Shown in pieces: positions 49,101 to 61,100 of a stretch of 64,000 bases of DNA. The position numbers and the translations under genes are program-made. Source of the stretch: Protonemura montana (Eukaryota; Arthropoda; Insecta; Plecoptera; Nemouridae). The notes beneath the pieces were generated by a model. The model did not search any database. It was not told the DNA's origin and saw only the letters and a list, made by a program, of their open reading frames with translations. The first letter of the stretch is position 1, and every line of letters begins with the position of its first letter. The stretch is from positions 25,713,264-25,777,263 of the forward strand of contig OX387605.1 of assembly GCA_947568835.1 (NCBI GenBank), in the 5' to 3' direction.

Positions 49101-52100
49101 AATATATTGATTTGTAATGTGTCAAAGTGCTGGGATAACAGAATATGTTGATTTGTAATGTGTCAAAGTGCTGGGATAACAAGAAAATGTTGATTTGTAA
49201 TGTGCCAAAGTGCTGGGATAACAAGAATATGTTGATTTGTAATGTGTCAAAGTGCTGGGATAACAAGAATATATTGATTTGTAATGTGTCAAAGTGCTGG
49301 GATAACAAGAATATGTTGATTTGTAATGTGTCAAAGTGCTGGGATAACAAGAATATGTTGATTTGTAATGTGCCAAAGTGCTGGGATAACAAGAATATGT
49401 TGATTTGTAATCATATTAAGTTGCGTGCTAATCATGCCTGGCTAGCAGGTGTTGAAAAGTCAAGATCTGTGACATGAATGACATGCAATGTTGTCTGTGA
49501 TTCTCACCGAGAAGTCTGATCTGCGACAGGCCGATGTTGGAAGAGTCGCGCGGCTTGTAAAGTCGAAGCAAGACAGCGGTGACAACCTCGGGTTCAGGCA
49601 GCACGAGTCGTACGAAGGTCATGCCTGACGTGTCCAGGGGGGGACTCACGGGAGCCATCACAGAATCTCGACAAACCTGCGCAAATAAACACGGTATTTT
49701 GACCAAGGGTTGATAAACACATAATTGGTTAGTTAGTAAAAAAATGGCAATTTGTTCGGGGTTATATTTCCGAAGATGCAAAATATGTTAGTTTTTAAAT
49801 TATTGACCCTGATTATTTTATTTAAATGCATTAAGGAAGCTTGAACTTGGTAATTGTTATAATTTTGTGTGGTTCTTTGTAATCGGAAAATTGTCAGGAC
49901 TGCTCTTACCCTTGATAAAGTAACAGGTACAAGTTACAAAACGTTGGGAAATTTAGTTGTTCTTCACTTAGCATTGAAAACCCAGTTGAAATAGTTTTTG
50001 TTAAAACTAGTGCTAAGTTTACATCAAGTAGACATGAGTATAAAAACTATCAAAACACGTTATTTTACAGAATTCATAGTTATTTCAAAACTTTGGTACA
50101 GTTTTACCAAAATCTAGCCTCTTTGTTGAAGTGTGAGTTGAAAATATTGCCATGACAACTTCCAATCACGTACAGTGACATTCAGATGTTTCTGTGAGTT
50201 AGAGGTCCAATTTATAATTCAACATTTTGGTCAAACCCGACCTCATGAAATGCTGCAATACGTGACCGCATCAAGATAAATCAATCTCTGAAGATCACCG
50301 AATCACGACTTTTTACATTGCACAGTTTTTGGCATTTCTATAATAGGGAAATCTCTTTAAATTTGAAACATTTTTTTTTGTGAGAAAATAATGAACACGT
50401 ATTTTTTTATTTTCTTCTAAATCCAATTTTGAATAAAATATCTCTGTTTAAAATGTTTGCGTTTGAATCTCGTACAAAAACGAGGGTCGCCATTTTTTAT
50501 GACATGAAGTGATAACTGACGTCAGTATGACGTCAAAAAACAGAAGCGAACGCAAAGGTGACCAAAATGACGCCAGAACAAAGCTTCTGACATCATAGTC
50601 CGTTTTCATCCCGCTACAAGAATTAATATTTTAGCCATTCTTAAAACATATCTAAATAGAAAAGTTATGATCAGATTATAAAAAGAAAAAATACGTCAAA
50701 TTTTATTTTAAACGCGTATTTGAACACAATGATAATAATTAAATAATAATCTTAAAGAGATTTCCCTATTGTATCTCTCAGTTTCATACCAGATTACGGA
50801 CTCACCTCCAAAGCGACGGCTGCCGGGCACGTAGCCAGCGCAGTGAGATGCGGCTGCAGCTGCACTTGTTTCAGCAACACAGCGCACGGCAGCGCGATGC
50901 TAAGCTCCACGAACGACTCCTCGGGATAGAAGTGGTACGACCACGCGGGAGTCCTCGCGCGACGATGGGGCGGGGCCGACGTTATCAACACGTCGGCAGG
51001 CTGAGCTGTCGGGTTGCTCGAAGATATCGTGCCGAGCGGAGCAAAGTTCAGCAGCCCGTGCTGTTGAACACAAGGCAAGGTTATAACATGACCATCATAC
51101 ACATGATCATCATACACATGACCATCATACACACGACCATCATACACATGACCATCATACACATGACCATCATACACATGACCATCATACACATGACCAT
51201 CATACACATGACCATCATACACATGACCATCATACACATGACCTTCATACACACGACCATCATACACACGACCATCATACACAAGACCATCATACACATG
51301 ACATTCATACACATGACCATCATACACATGACCATCATACAAATGACCTTCATACACAAGACCATCATACACATGACCATCATACACATGACCATCATAT
51401 ACATGACCATCATATACATGACCATCATACACATGACCATCAGACACATGACCATCATACACATGACCATCATACACATGACCATCATACACATGACCAG
51501 TTCTGTTCGGGAGACGTTGGAGGGATGAAAGTGAAGCAACACTGCGCTGGGTCATTAACGCTGGGTCTAACATTAAGCCGGTGGTCAACTTGGTGCTCTT
51601 GTGCTTTGGCTTTGATCTGTTTGGAAGAGATTGGCTGCTCTAATAATGGCCAGGATTTACCGAATGTGAGACATCAACCCTGGACCTACCTCGCAGAGTT
51701 CCACGCCGCGGACTTTGGTGACTGCACCTCCAGCGAGGGCGAGGCTCCCAGGGGCATGGCTGAGATGCTGCATCACAACGGACACCAGACTTGGGTGGGT
51801 GTTGACGAGTGCAGTGCTGGCCTGGACCAGGTTCCGCCCCACAACGGCCACGCCCCCAAGCGCAGCAAAGTCAGACAGCGCGGCCGCAGAGTCTAACACG
51901 CGGAGCAGAAGCCAGAGCAACGGCTCCGAGAGTAAGATTGCGCCGAGGGCAGTCTCGGCGGAGAGGAAGCCCAGCAGTGGGCGTAGAATCTGACGCGGTT
52001 CACTCGCCTAGAGGAAGTTAGATTATGTTTTAATTATTTATATTTATAATTAGTACAAATATTTCCTCTACCCAACAGTTTGGCGTGTTGGAAACACTGG

Positions 52101-55100
52101 TTCTCGTGAGATAGCAGTCCCATATGATAACCAAGTTTTAAGATCCTTGTGTGCTATGCTTGTGCTTATTGCTATGTCAATTGTGTGCAGTCTCATATGA
52201 TAACCAAGTTTTAAGATCCTTGTGTGCTATGCTTGTGCTTATTGCTATGTCAATTGTGTGCAGTCCCATATGATAACCAAGTTTTAAGATCCTTGTGTGC
52301 TATGCTTGTGCTTATTGCTATGTCAATTGTGTGTAGACCTTCACAAAGTAAAATACTAAAGGACGCTACGTTGTTATGAGGAAGCAACATACCTTCTGAG
52401 CCAGCGTGGACAGGAGCTGGAAGAGAGCGTCCCCGACAGAAAGCGGGTCTCCAAGTTCGCCAAGCGCAAGGGACTCGGGGGCGGCAGCCGGTCCAAGCAG
52501 CATCGCCAGGGAGGATCCACTGCAGCTGGCCAACCCAGAGAGAAGTCGACCCATAGTGGGTTCGTGGCTCAACACTAGCTCAGCCAGGTACGAGGCCTAG
52601 CGTGGACATCAAATGGTTTTGGTTGGTTTTTTGGCACACAAATTTAAAAAAATATTTATACATAAAAAAAAAAAATATGTATACTAAATTATTTCCATTA
52701 TCTGCAAAAATCCAATGTGATATTTGAACATTAAATTTAATTAAATAAACTTTTGGTTGACCAACCTCGGGCTGGGAGTCGGTGTCCATGTCATCCACAC
52801 GATAAACTCTTTGCCTCACGAGTTTGTCCGCCAGCTGCAGCAGCGACGAGACCAGCGAGTCCCACGACGCTAGCTTGCGATTGGTTGACGGGACGCTGGG
52901 AGCTCCGCCCCCAAGCACCGACGTGAACAATCCTCCGAAGCAAGCGGACGCACTCACACACGGTTCGGTGGCGCTGTGACATCGCACGCGATCCAACCCA
53001 GCGATGTACGAGTGGGTCTGTGAATCACACATGGCAAGGTTAAGCAACACTGCGCTGAGTCAGGTATTGGATGGGTGACTATCATATACATGACCAGTTC
53101 TGTTCGGGAGAGAGGCTGGAGGGATGAAAGTTAAGCAACACTATGCAGAGTCAGGTATTGGATGGGTGACCATCATACACATGACCAGTTCTGTTCGGGA
53201 GAGAGGTTGGAGGGATGAAAGTTAGTACAGCAACTTCACTCGCCTTGCTCATCAACTTCTCGACAGCATGGATTTGTGGAGGAATCCTGTTGTTCGCGTT
53301 GTACCGTCCTTCGGAAGGGACGTTAAGCCGGTGGTCCCCTTGGTGCTCTTTGACAGGAGTAGGCTACGTGCCGGCACCAGGTTTCCCCTCCTCCCTTCTA
53401 GGCTAGGTTAGGTACATCATCAACCTCTCATTCACCGACACCATTAGGCCAGTGCTGCATGGCACAAAACAGTGCTACGTTGAGCCCCACACAAAAAGGT
53501 CACTCACCAGCGCCGCGATGGCGTTGACGAGCCCCAACGCAGCCTGCGTGTCGATATCGAAGAAGTCCGTGTTGAGCAGCACTTCGAGCAGACAGCACTG
53601 GACGTCCAGTGGACCTTGACGTGAAGCCAAAGCTCCGGCCGGATGCACCAGCGCAGCCGCCAGCGCCAGCAACGCACGGCGCAGCTCCAAGCCGCAATCC
53701 AGTGCAGAACAGCGCAGTTGCAAGCGCAGTAGCAAGTCGGAGAGAGCCTGGCAGCTGGAGGGCCCAGCGCAACCTGAGACGACAGTGATAAGTCAGTGGT
53801 GGAGATCACATTAGTGCCAAGCCATGCGCTAGTCAAGAACTAAAGCAGCACCAAATTATGACCAATTGTTTGACCAAACTTCTGCTAATGTCTGGGTGAT
53901 CTTCACAAGGCAGCTGCAGGTCAACCGACCTGGACCGATGTAGCCCAAATGATATCTAAGCCCGCATTTATTGGTGAAAATGACCATCCTCTAAAAATGT
54001 ACCTCCCTAGGTTCAATAGCGACATGGGCCATCAAGCCTTCTTGTACCTCCCTAGGTACAATAGCGACATGGGCCATCAGGCCTTCTTGTACCTCCCTAG
54101 GTACAATAGCGACATGGGCCATCAAGCCTTCTTGTACTTCCCTAGGTACAATAGCGACATGGGCCATCAAGCCTTCTTGTACCTCCCTGGGTACAATAGC
54201 AACATGGGCCATCAAGCCTTCTTGTACCTCCCTAGGTACAATAGTGACATGGGCCATCAAGCCTTCTTGTACCTCCCTAGGTACAATTGTGACATGGGCC
54301 ATCAAGCCTTCTTGTACCTCCCTAGGTACAATAGTGACAAGGGCCATCAAGCCTTCTTGTACCTCCCTGGGTACAATAGCGACATGGGCCATCAAGCCTT
54401 CTTGTACCTCCCTAGGTACAATAGCAACATGGGCCATCAAGCCTTCTTGTACCTCCCTAGGTACAATAGCGACATGGGCCATCAAGCATTCTTGTACCTC
54501 CCTAGGCACAATAGCAACATGGGCCATCAAGCCTTCTTGTACCTCCCTAAGTACAATAGTGACATGGGCCATCAAGCCTTCTTGTACCTCCCTAGGTACA
54601 ATAGCGACATGGGCCATCAAGCCTTCTTGTACCTCCCTAAGTACAATAGCGACATGGCCCATCAAGCCTTCTTGTACCTCCCTAGGTACAATAGCAACAT
54701 GGGCCATCAAGCCTTCTTGTACCTCCCTAGGTACAATAGCGACATGGGCCATCAAGCCTTCTTGTACCTCCCTAGGTACAATAGCGACATGGGCCATCAA
54801 GCCTTCTTGTACCTCCCTAAGTACAATAGCGACATGGCCCATCAAGCCTTCTTGGCCCGATCAATTAGACTGTGGAATGCGCTGCCCCATGATATAATGA
54901 CTACATTTCCAAAAAATGTGAAACACCACTGTAAATTTATAAACTGACCACAAAATTCTACGTAATTCTACTGTAAATTCTATAAGCTTCAGGTAATTAT
55001 TGTAATACAAAAGCTATTAATAAACAAATAAATAATTAAGCTCACCCTTTGCCCCGAGCCCGGCGCCAGACAGGAATCGAAGTAGCGCCGGTACAAACTG

Positions 55101-58100
55101 CGGGTCGTTTACAATTGTTCGCGCGACATCGTTGTCGAGGCCATCGTTGTTAGGTGTACCGGCCATCTGGGTCAGCGCACGGAACGCAAGGGTCCACGCC
55201 CGCAGGGAAACGCCCGGACGCCAAGCCAGGGCCGACAGCAGTCCCGAAGCAGCACCCTGACCAAGGGCTACTGGGTCCGTGTCCGAGGATAGGGTCAGCC
55301 ATAGCTGTCAAACATAGGGACAGATATTAAATCAGTTCACCTGCAAGTCCAGCTCTAGGCTGGTCCATCCTTGGTGGGAATGTCAAAGACAGGGGCATGT
55401 GGGAGATATCAAGCCAGTTCACCTGCAAGCCCAGCTCTAGGCTGGTCCATTCTTGGTGGGAATGTCAAAGATAGGGGCATGTGGGAGATATCAAGCCAGT
55501 TCACCTGCAAGCCCAGCTCTAGGCTGGTCCATCCTTGGTGGGAATGTCAAAGACAGGGGCATGTGGGAGATATCAAGCCAGTTCACCTGCAAGCCCAGCT
55601 CTAGGCTGGTCCATCCTTGGTGGGAATGTCAAAGACAGGGGCATGTGGGAGATATCAAGCCAGTTCACCTGCTAGTCCAGCTCTAGGCTGGTCCATCCTT
55701 GGTGGGAATGTCAAAGATAGGGGCATTTGGGAGATATCAAGCCAATTCACCTGCAAGCCCAGCTCCAGGCTGGTCCATCCTTGGTGGGTGTGAAGCTCTG
55801 CAAAGAGCGTATGGAAGGCAGTGGCTAGCATGTGCTGAGACTCGGGGCCGTTGGCCGCGTTGGAGCAGAGCAGCTCCGCAGGCCAGACGGTCTCGCTGGG
55901 TTGGATGGCAGACTCGGGTGGTGGACCGATCGCCGCGCCCACGCTCAGCGGCAGGTTGTAGGCCCCCAGCGCGGTCAGTCGTTTTAACGTCACCTGCGGC
56001 AGGAGAGTGAGGTTAGGGAGAAAAAAACTTTCTTGCCATTGCGACGTGTATTTACAAATAAAAATACAATTAACCTGGAACTGTACGCAGAGCAAAACCT
56101 TTTATTTCATTGGCCAAAAGCGTGCTCCGTTTTAAATCACATTTGCAGAGCACATTTTCGCATTCTCAACTTACCCTACGTTTTTAGAAAAAATTGGCAT
56201 CATATTTTTGGGACTGTTCAAAATTTAATGAAATTTTTAGACTTCCAGTACACTTTTCGGAGCTGTTCCACCGAAATTATTCAATATTTTTTTCACTTGA
56301 CTTCAAAAAAATGTAAAATTCATCAAATCGATTAGTTCCAAAGTTTTCTGTCTCTTTTTATTCACAATATTCCTACTTTATTCTGTGAATTCTTGCTTCG
56401 ATCTACACAATAGAACGGCCTCAAATTTTTACCATCTTAAAATATCGCAACGCTCATCGCACAATGCAACTTGAACTGCATACGAAAAGCTGCGTTTAGA
56501 ATGGAGAATTTGTCCAAGAGCCGATATCTTGATTGCAGTGGGAACAAATGTTGTGCATTGAGTTGTCAACCCTTAAACAGGCTGCTGATCAAAAGTAAAT
56601 AAAGCCAGTCTGTTCAGAGCATGGCAAGTCTGTTCAGAGCACGGCAAGCCTGTATACAATCCCGTCAAACTCCTTCCGCTACACTCACCTCTGCGGCAGC
56701 GTCCACCCCGTACTCGAGCCGAGCGTCCATCGCGGCCGACACTGCGGCAGAAGCGCTGGCGGCGGCGCGACCCGCGTTCCCGCGACGCAGGAGGTTCCGT
56801 CCGCGTTCCAGGATGTCGTCCAGGAAGTCCTCGAGCTCGCTGTCTTCAGACTCGAGCAGAGACTGAAGCTGGAACGCCCCGCCCTGTCCCGTCTTCTCCT
56901 CCCCTTCCTTGTCTTGGGAGGGGGAGTCTTCGGGCGTGGTCTCCTCCACGTCGGCCGGCCCGAGGGAATCGGTAGCGTCCTGAGAGCAGGGACGAGCCGA
57001 GAAGAATTAGTGACAGGCAACAGGTGATTCGCATACAACCGCTCTTTTAAAATCCAATAGCCAATCAAAGAACAGAGTAAATTGGTATATTTTTACAGAA
57101 GAAATAAAATATTTTAGCTAGCCAAAGACAGCAGTCTTGTCCTAAACTAATAAAATAGAAGGTTTAAAATCATATTTGAACACTATTACTGTCTCAAATA
57201 TTGATGCCCAGATGATAGAAGTGTTCATAATAATAAAATACCCTGCGCATTGCAAGCGTTTGCAATTTAAATAAGATTTCAAATGAATAAAAACTTGGTT
57301 CTACTCCTAAGAGAGGCAAGGCAAAGTAGCTCAATTGGTTAGAGCATCACGTGCGACAGGTGGATATCAAGGTTCGAGTCCCCGCTTAAGCATACATTTT
57401 CGAGATGGAATTAGTGTTTATAACAATAACAAATAGTGGTTTAAAATGTAAAAAGCCTGAAAAAAATTCTTTCACTTTCGTGACTTGAAATTTGCAGAAA
57501 CCCTACCTCTTGCGTTGGTGGGAATGTCCTGGCAGCATCAAGCAGGTCTTGCAGAAGACAGCAGATGGCATGCGATGCCCAGGGTCCGCCCCAGGATCCC
57601 TTGTGTTGACCGCTGCAAGCAGCCAGGCGTAGCAATCGCAACAGCTGTTCGGGAGTCATCAGCTGGGCAAGCGAGATCGCCGGTCTGGTACTCACCTACC
57701 GATATCAACAACAGAGTTGTACTTAGAGATGGTAATTCACATAATATGATCACAATTTTTTTTTTAATTTTAGTTATATTTGTACATTTTATTGTTCCCT
57801 ATGCCGGTCCATGCCCTTTCGTAAAAAGAAACATATGTTATTTTGTAAAGTGTTGAAAAATGTCATAATGCTTAAAACTAAAATAAAGTAAAAATTAATA
57901 AACAAATTCACAGCCATGATCACAAAAATTATAATACATAAAAATATAAAAAAAATATATATATATAATAAATGCTTTTGCACTCAATTTCTTTGATAAC
58001 TTCGAAATGCATGCGTGAAAAGTATTACCGAGATGCTGCGGATCAGTAAAAGGCAAGTTTTCATCAATTAAAAATTTAGCCGGATCAAATGGCTACGATT

Positions 58101-61100
58101 CGTCTTGCCAGCCGAGATGCAAACATAATTTTTAATATTTTACCAATCTGAATTATGTAAACCTGAATTATGAACAAATGTGACCCAATTTCACGCAGTT
58201 TTAACCAAATTTTGCGACTTCTAATATGATTTTTGCCGTCAATGTCACATACATCCCGGCCAGACAGAAACTAAAAAAGTTGAAGAATGCCAATTTGAGG
58301 CTTGAATATAACCCGTGTGCTTTTAATTTTTCACAAATATATATGTGTGATAAGGTTTAGGTTCATACAAAGATAACGAAAATGAAGTTGTGTAAAATCC
58401 CACATAAGTTACGCTTATGCGTGGGCGTGTCATAAAATAAATATCTAAGCTACTAACATTAGGCTTCTTGTCAGGTGAGGTACCTCACTAAAAATCAAGA
58501 AAACTATTTCCTTTTTTTTTCATTATCAATTTAAAAATGTTGGTTTTAAATTAATTCCAGTCTTGTACAGTCCTGACTTGGAGTGGGAGGCTGTTAAATA
58601 ATTTAGCTGCCTGGTAACTAGCGTGCTGCTGACCCAGAGTTTTCCTCATTTTAGGGAAAATAAACTTGTCATGAGTATCTTTTCTAAGGTTTGTTGGCAG
58701 TCCTGGATTAGAGCTTTTCATTTGAGATCAGCTGACTGGATCCTGTGCTCTATCCAGGTTATTTGAGATCAGCTGGCTGGATCCTATGCTCTATCCAGGT
58801 TATTTGAGATCAGCTGGCTGGATCCTATGCACTATCCAGGTTATTTGAGATCAGCTGGCTGGATCCTAAGCTCTATCCAGGTTATTTGAGATCAGCTGGC
58901 TGGATCCTATGTTCTATCCAGGTTATTTGAGATCAGCTGGCTGGATCCTATGCTCTATTCAGGTTATTTGAGATCAGCTGACTGGATCCTATGCTCTATC
59001 CAGGTTATTTGAGATCAGCTGGCTGGATCCTATGCACTATCCAGGTTATTTGAGATCAGCTGGCTGGATCCTATGCTCTATCCAGGTTATTTGAGATCAG
59101 CTGGCTGGATCCTATGCTCTATTCAGGTTATTTGAGATCAGCTGGCTGGATCCTATGCTCTATCCAGGTTATTAGAGATCAGCTGAGACTGGATCCTATG
59201 CTCTATCCAGGTTCAACTCACCACAATGCGAGCTATGACCTTGCACGCCAGCAGGAAAGTGTCTACGTTGCAAGTGAAGTCCATGGAAAGCAGCAAGGCT
59301 AGCAATCCTCTCGCGACGGGCAAGCAGTGTTCTAGGGGCAGGCAGAGGAGGCCGGCCTCCGCGACAGATTCCTCCTTAGGGGGCGTGCCGTGGCGAGATG
59401 ACCCCGCCCCTCCCGAGGTTGACGCCCCTCCAGAGGTCGAGGACTTCGGAGACAGGCTCGGCGCCTCGGTCCGGCGGATCTGCAGGATGTCCTTGAAGTG
59501 CTGGAACCATTGGGCACTGACGCACTCCGAACAAGGGCGGTCCCCACACAGGGAGCCTGATAGCAGTCCCCACACAGGGAGCCTGGGAGCAGTCCCCACA
59601 CAGGTTGGGTGCCAAGATATGCCAGGACATTCCAAGACAGGTCTTGAGCAATACGTTGCTGAGTTTTGAAATACGTTGTGTTCTGTTCAACCCCAAGCCA
59701 AGGTAAAAAATGAGTTGGCCAACCGCATTTACAATGAATCGTATGACGGGTCTATAACTGAATCATCAGCTTGATGCTGAAAGTGAAACACATGTGTCCT
59801 CTGAATGGTGGAGTTTGACTTCGATGGAACAGCCTACCCAGCCGCGGTGGAAAACCTAATTATAGTGGCTAACGTAGCTGCATATAGCGACATGGGCCAT
59901 CAAGCCTTCTTGGCCCGATCAATTAGACTGTGGAATGCGCTGCCCCATGATATAATGACTAAATTTCCAAAAAACATGAAATACCACTGTAAATTTATAA
60001 ACTAACCACAAAGTTCTATGTAATTATATTGTAAATTCTATAAACACTATTGTAGTTTCATTTAGCCTCAGGTAATTATTGTAATACAAAAGCTATTAAT
60101 AAACAAATCAAGAAACTGAGGAAGTGTAGTTGCAGCTACTAACGTCGGTCAGTACTTACCTTGGCCGAATGCTGCTTCAGAGTTTTCTTGAAGACTTGTT
60201 CGTGTTGCTTGAGGGCAGCTTCCAGTTTACTGGACAGGCTCGCGGCTTGGCTCGACAATGCAGACAAAGCCTGCAAAGACCAGACAACATTTCATCTTCA
60301 TGTACACAATCCACTTTTACTCCAAACTCCAAACCTTCCCCCATTAGCATGACCTGTTGGCCTGCATGACCTGCTAATTACTATTGTCACTTTATTGTTA
60401 ACAAGTTATCGTAAAAAGCACATACAAATACTATGTACTTGTCCTCTTCAAATAAATACAAATACAAATACACAACATAGGCAACCAGCTGCTAACATTT
60501 CACATCTAGAAAACTGGATGCAATCGTAAGATATTATATAAGATCATTAATATAAGATGGGGGAGTTTGTGTTTGTCAACTCAATGGCACAGCCTGAAAT
60601 ACAAATAAAAATAATTCTTGAATGTTGAATGTAAACTAATCTTGTATAATATGTGATCATTTTAAAGTGCTGGGCCTGATTCACACATACAAGTTATGTA
60701 TACGTGGATTGTAAAATTAAAAAATAATACCTGCAATACCTTCACTTATTTTATATTATGTTACTTTATTATGTAATCATACGTGGTGCCAAAAATACAT
60801 CTTAGACCTAGGAACTAGCATAGGCCAGATTGCCTACTAGTACTAACCACCGGTATACTTGTACCTAAGTTAGAAATAAATAAATAAATAAATAAAAATA
60901 CATCTTAGACCTAGGAACTAGCATAGGCCAGATTGCCTACTAGCACTAACCACTGGTATACTTGTACCTAAGTTAGAAATAAATAAATAAATAAAAATAC
61001 ATCTTTGACCTAGGAACTAGCATAGGCCAGATTGCCTACTAGCACTAACCACTGGTATACTTGTACCTAAGTTAGAAATAAATAAATAAATAAAAATACA

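Noticed and set aside
51081..51588. ORFs encoding CMMVMCMMV- or [14 protein letters not shown] repeats
   Set aside because: They are translations of the 15-bp minisatellite on both strands.
53949..54947. 332-codon plus-strand ORF with 15-residue repeats, as a possible structural protein
   Set aside because: It is the 45-bp array fused to a LINE ORF2 C-terminus; the same LINE end occurs at other loci with fewer units.
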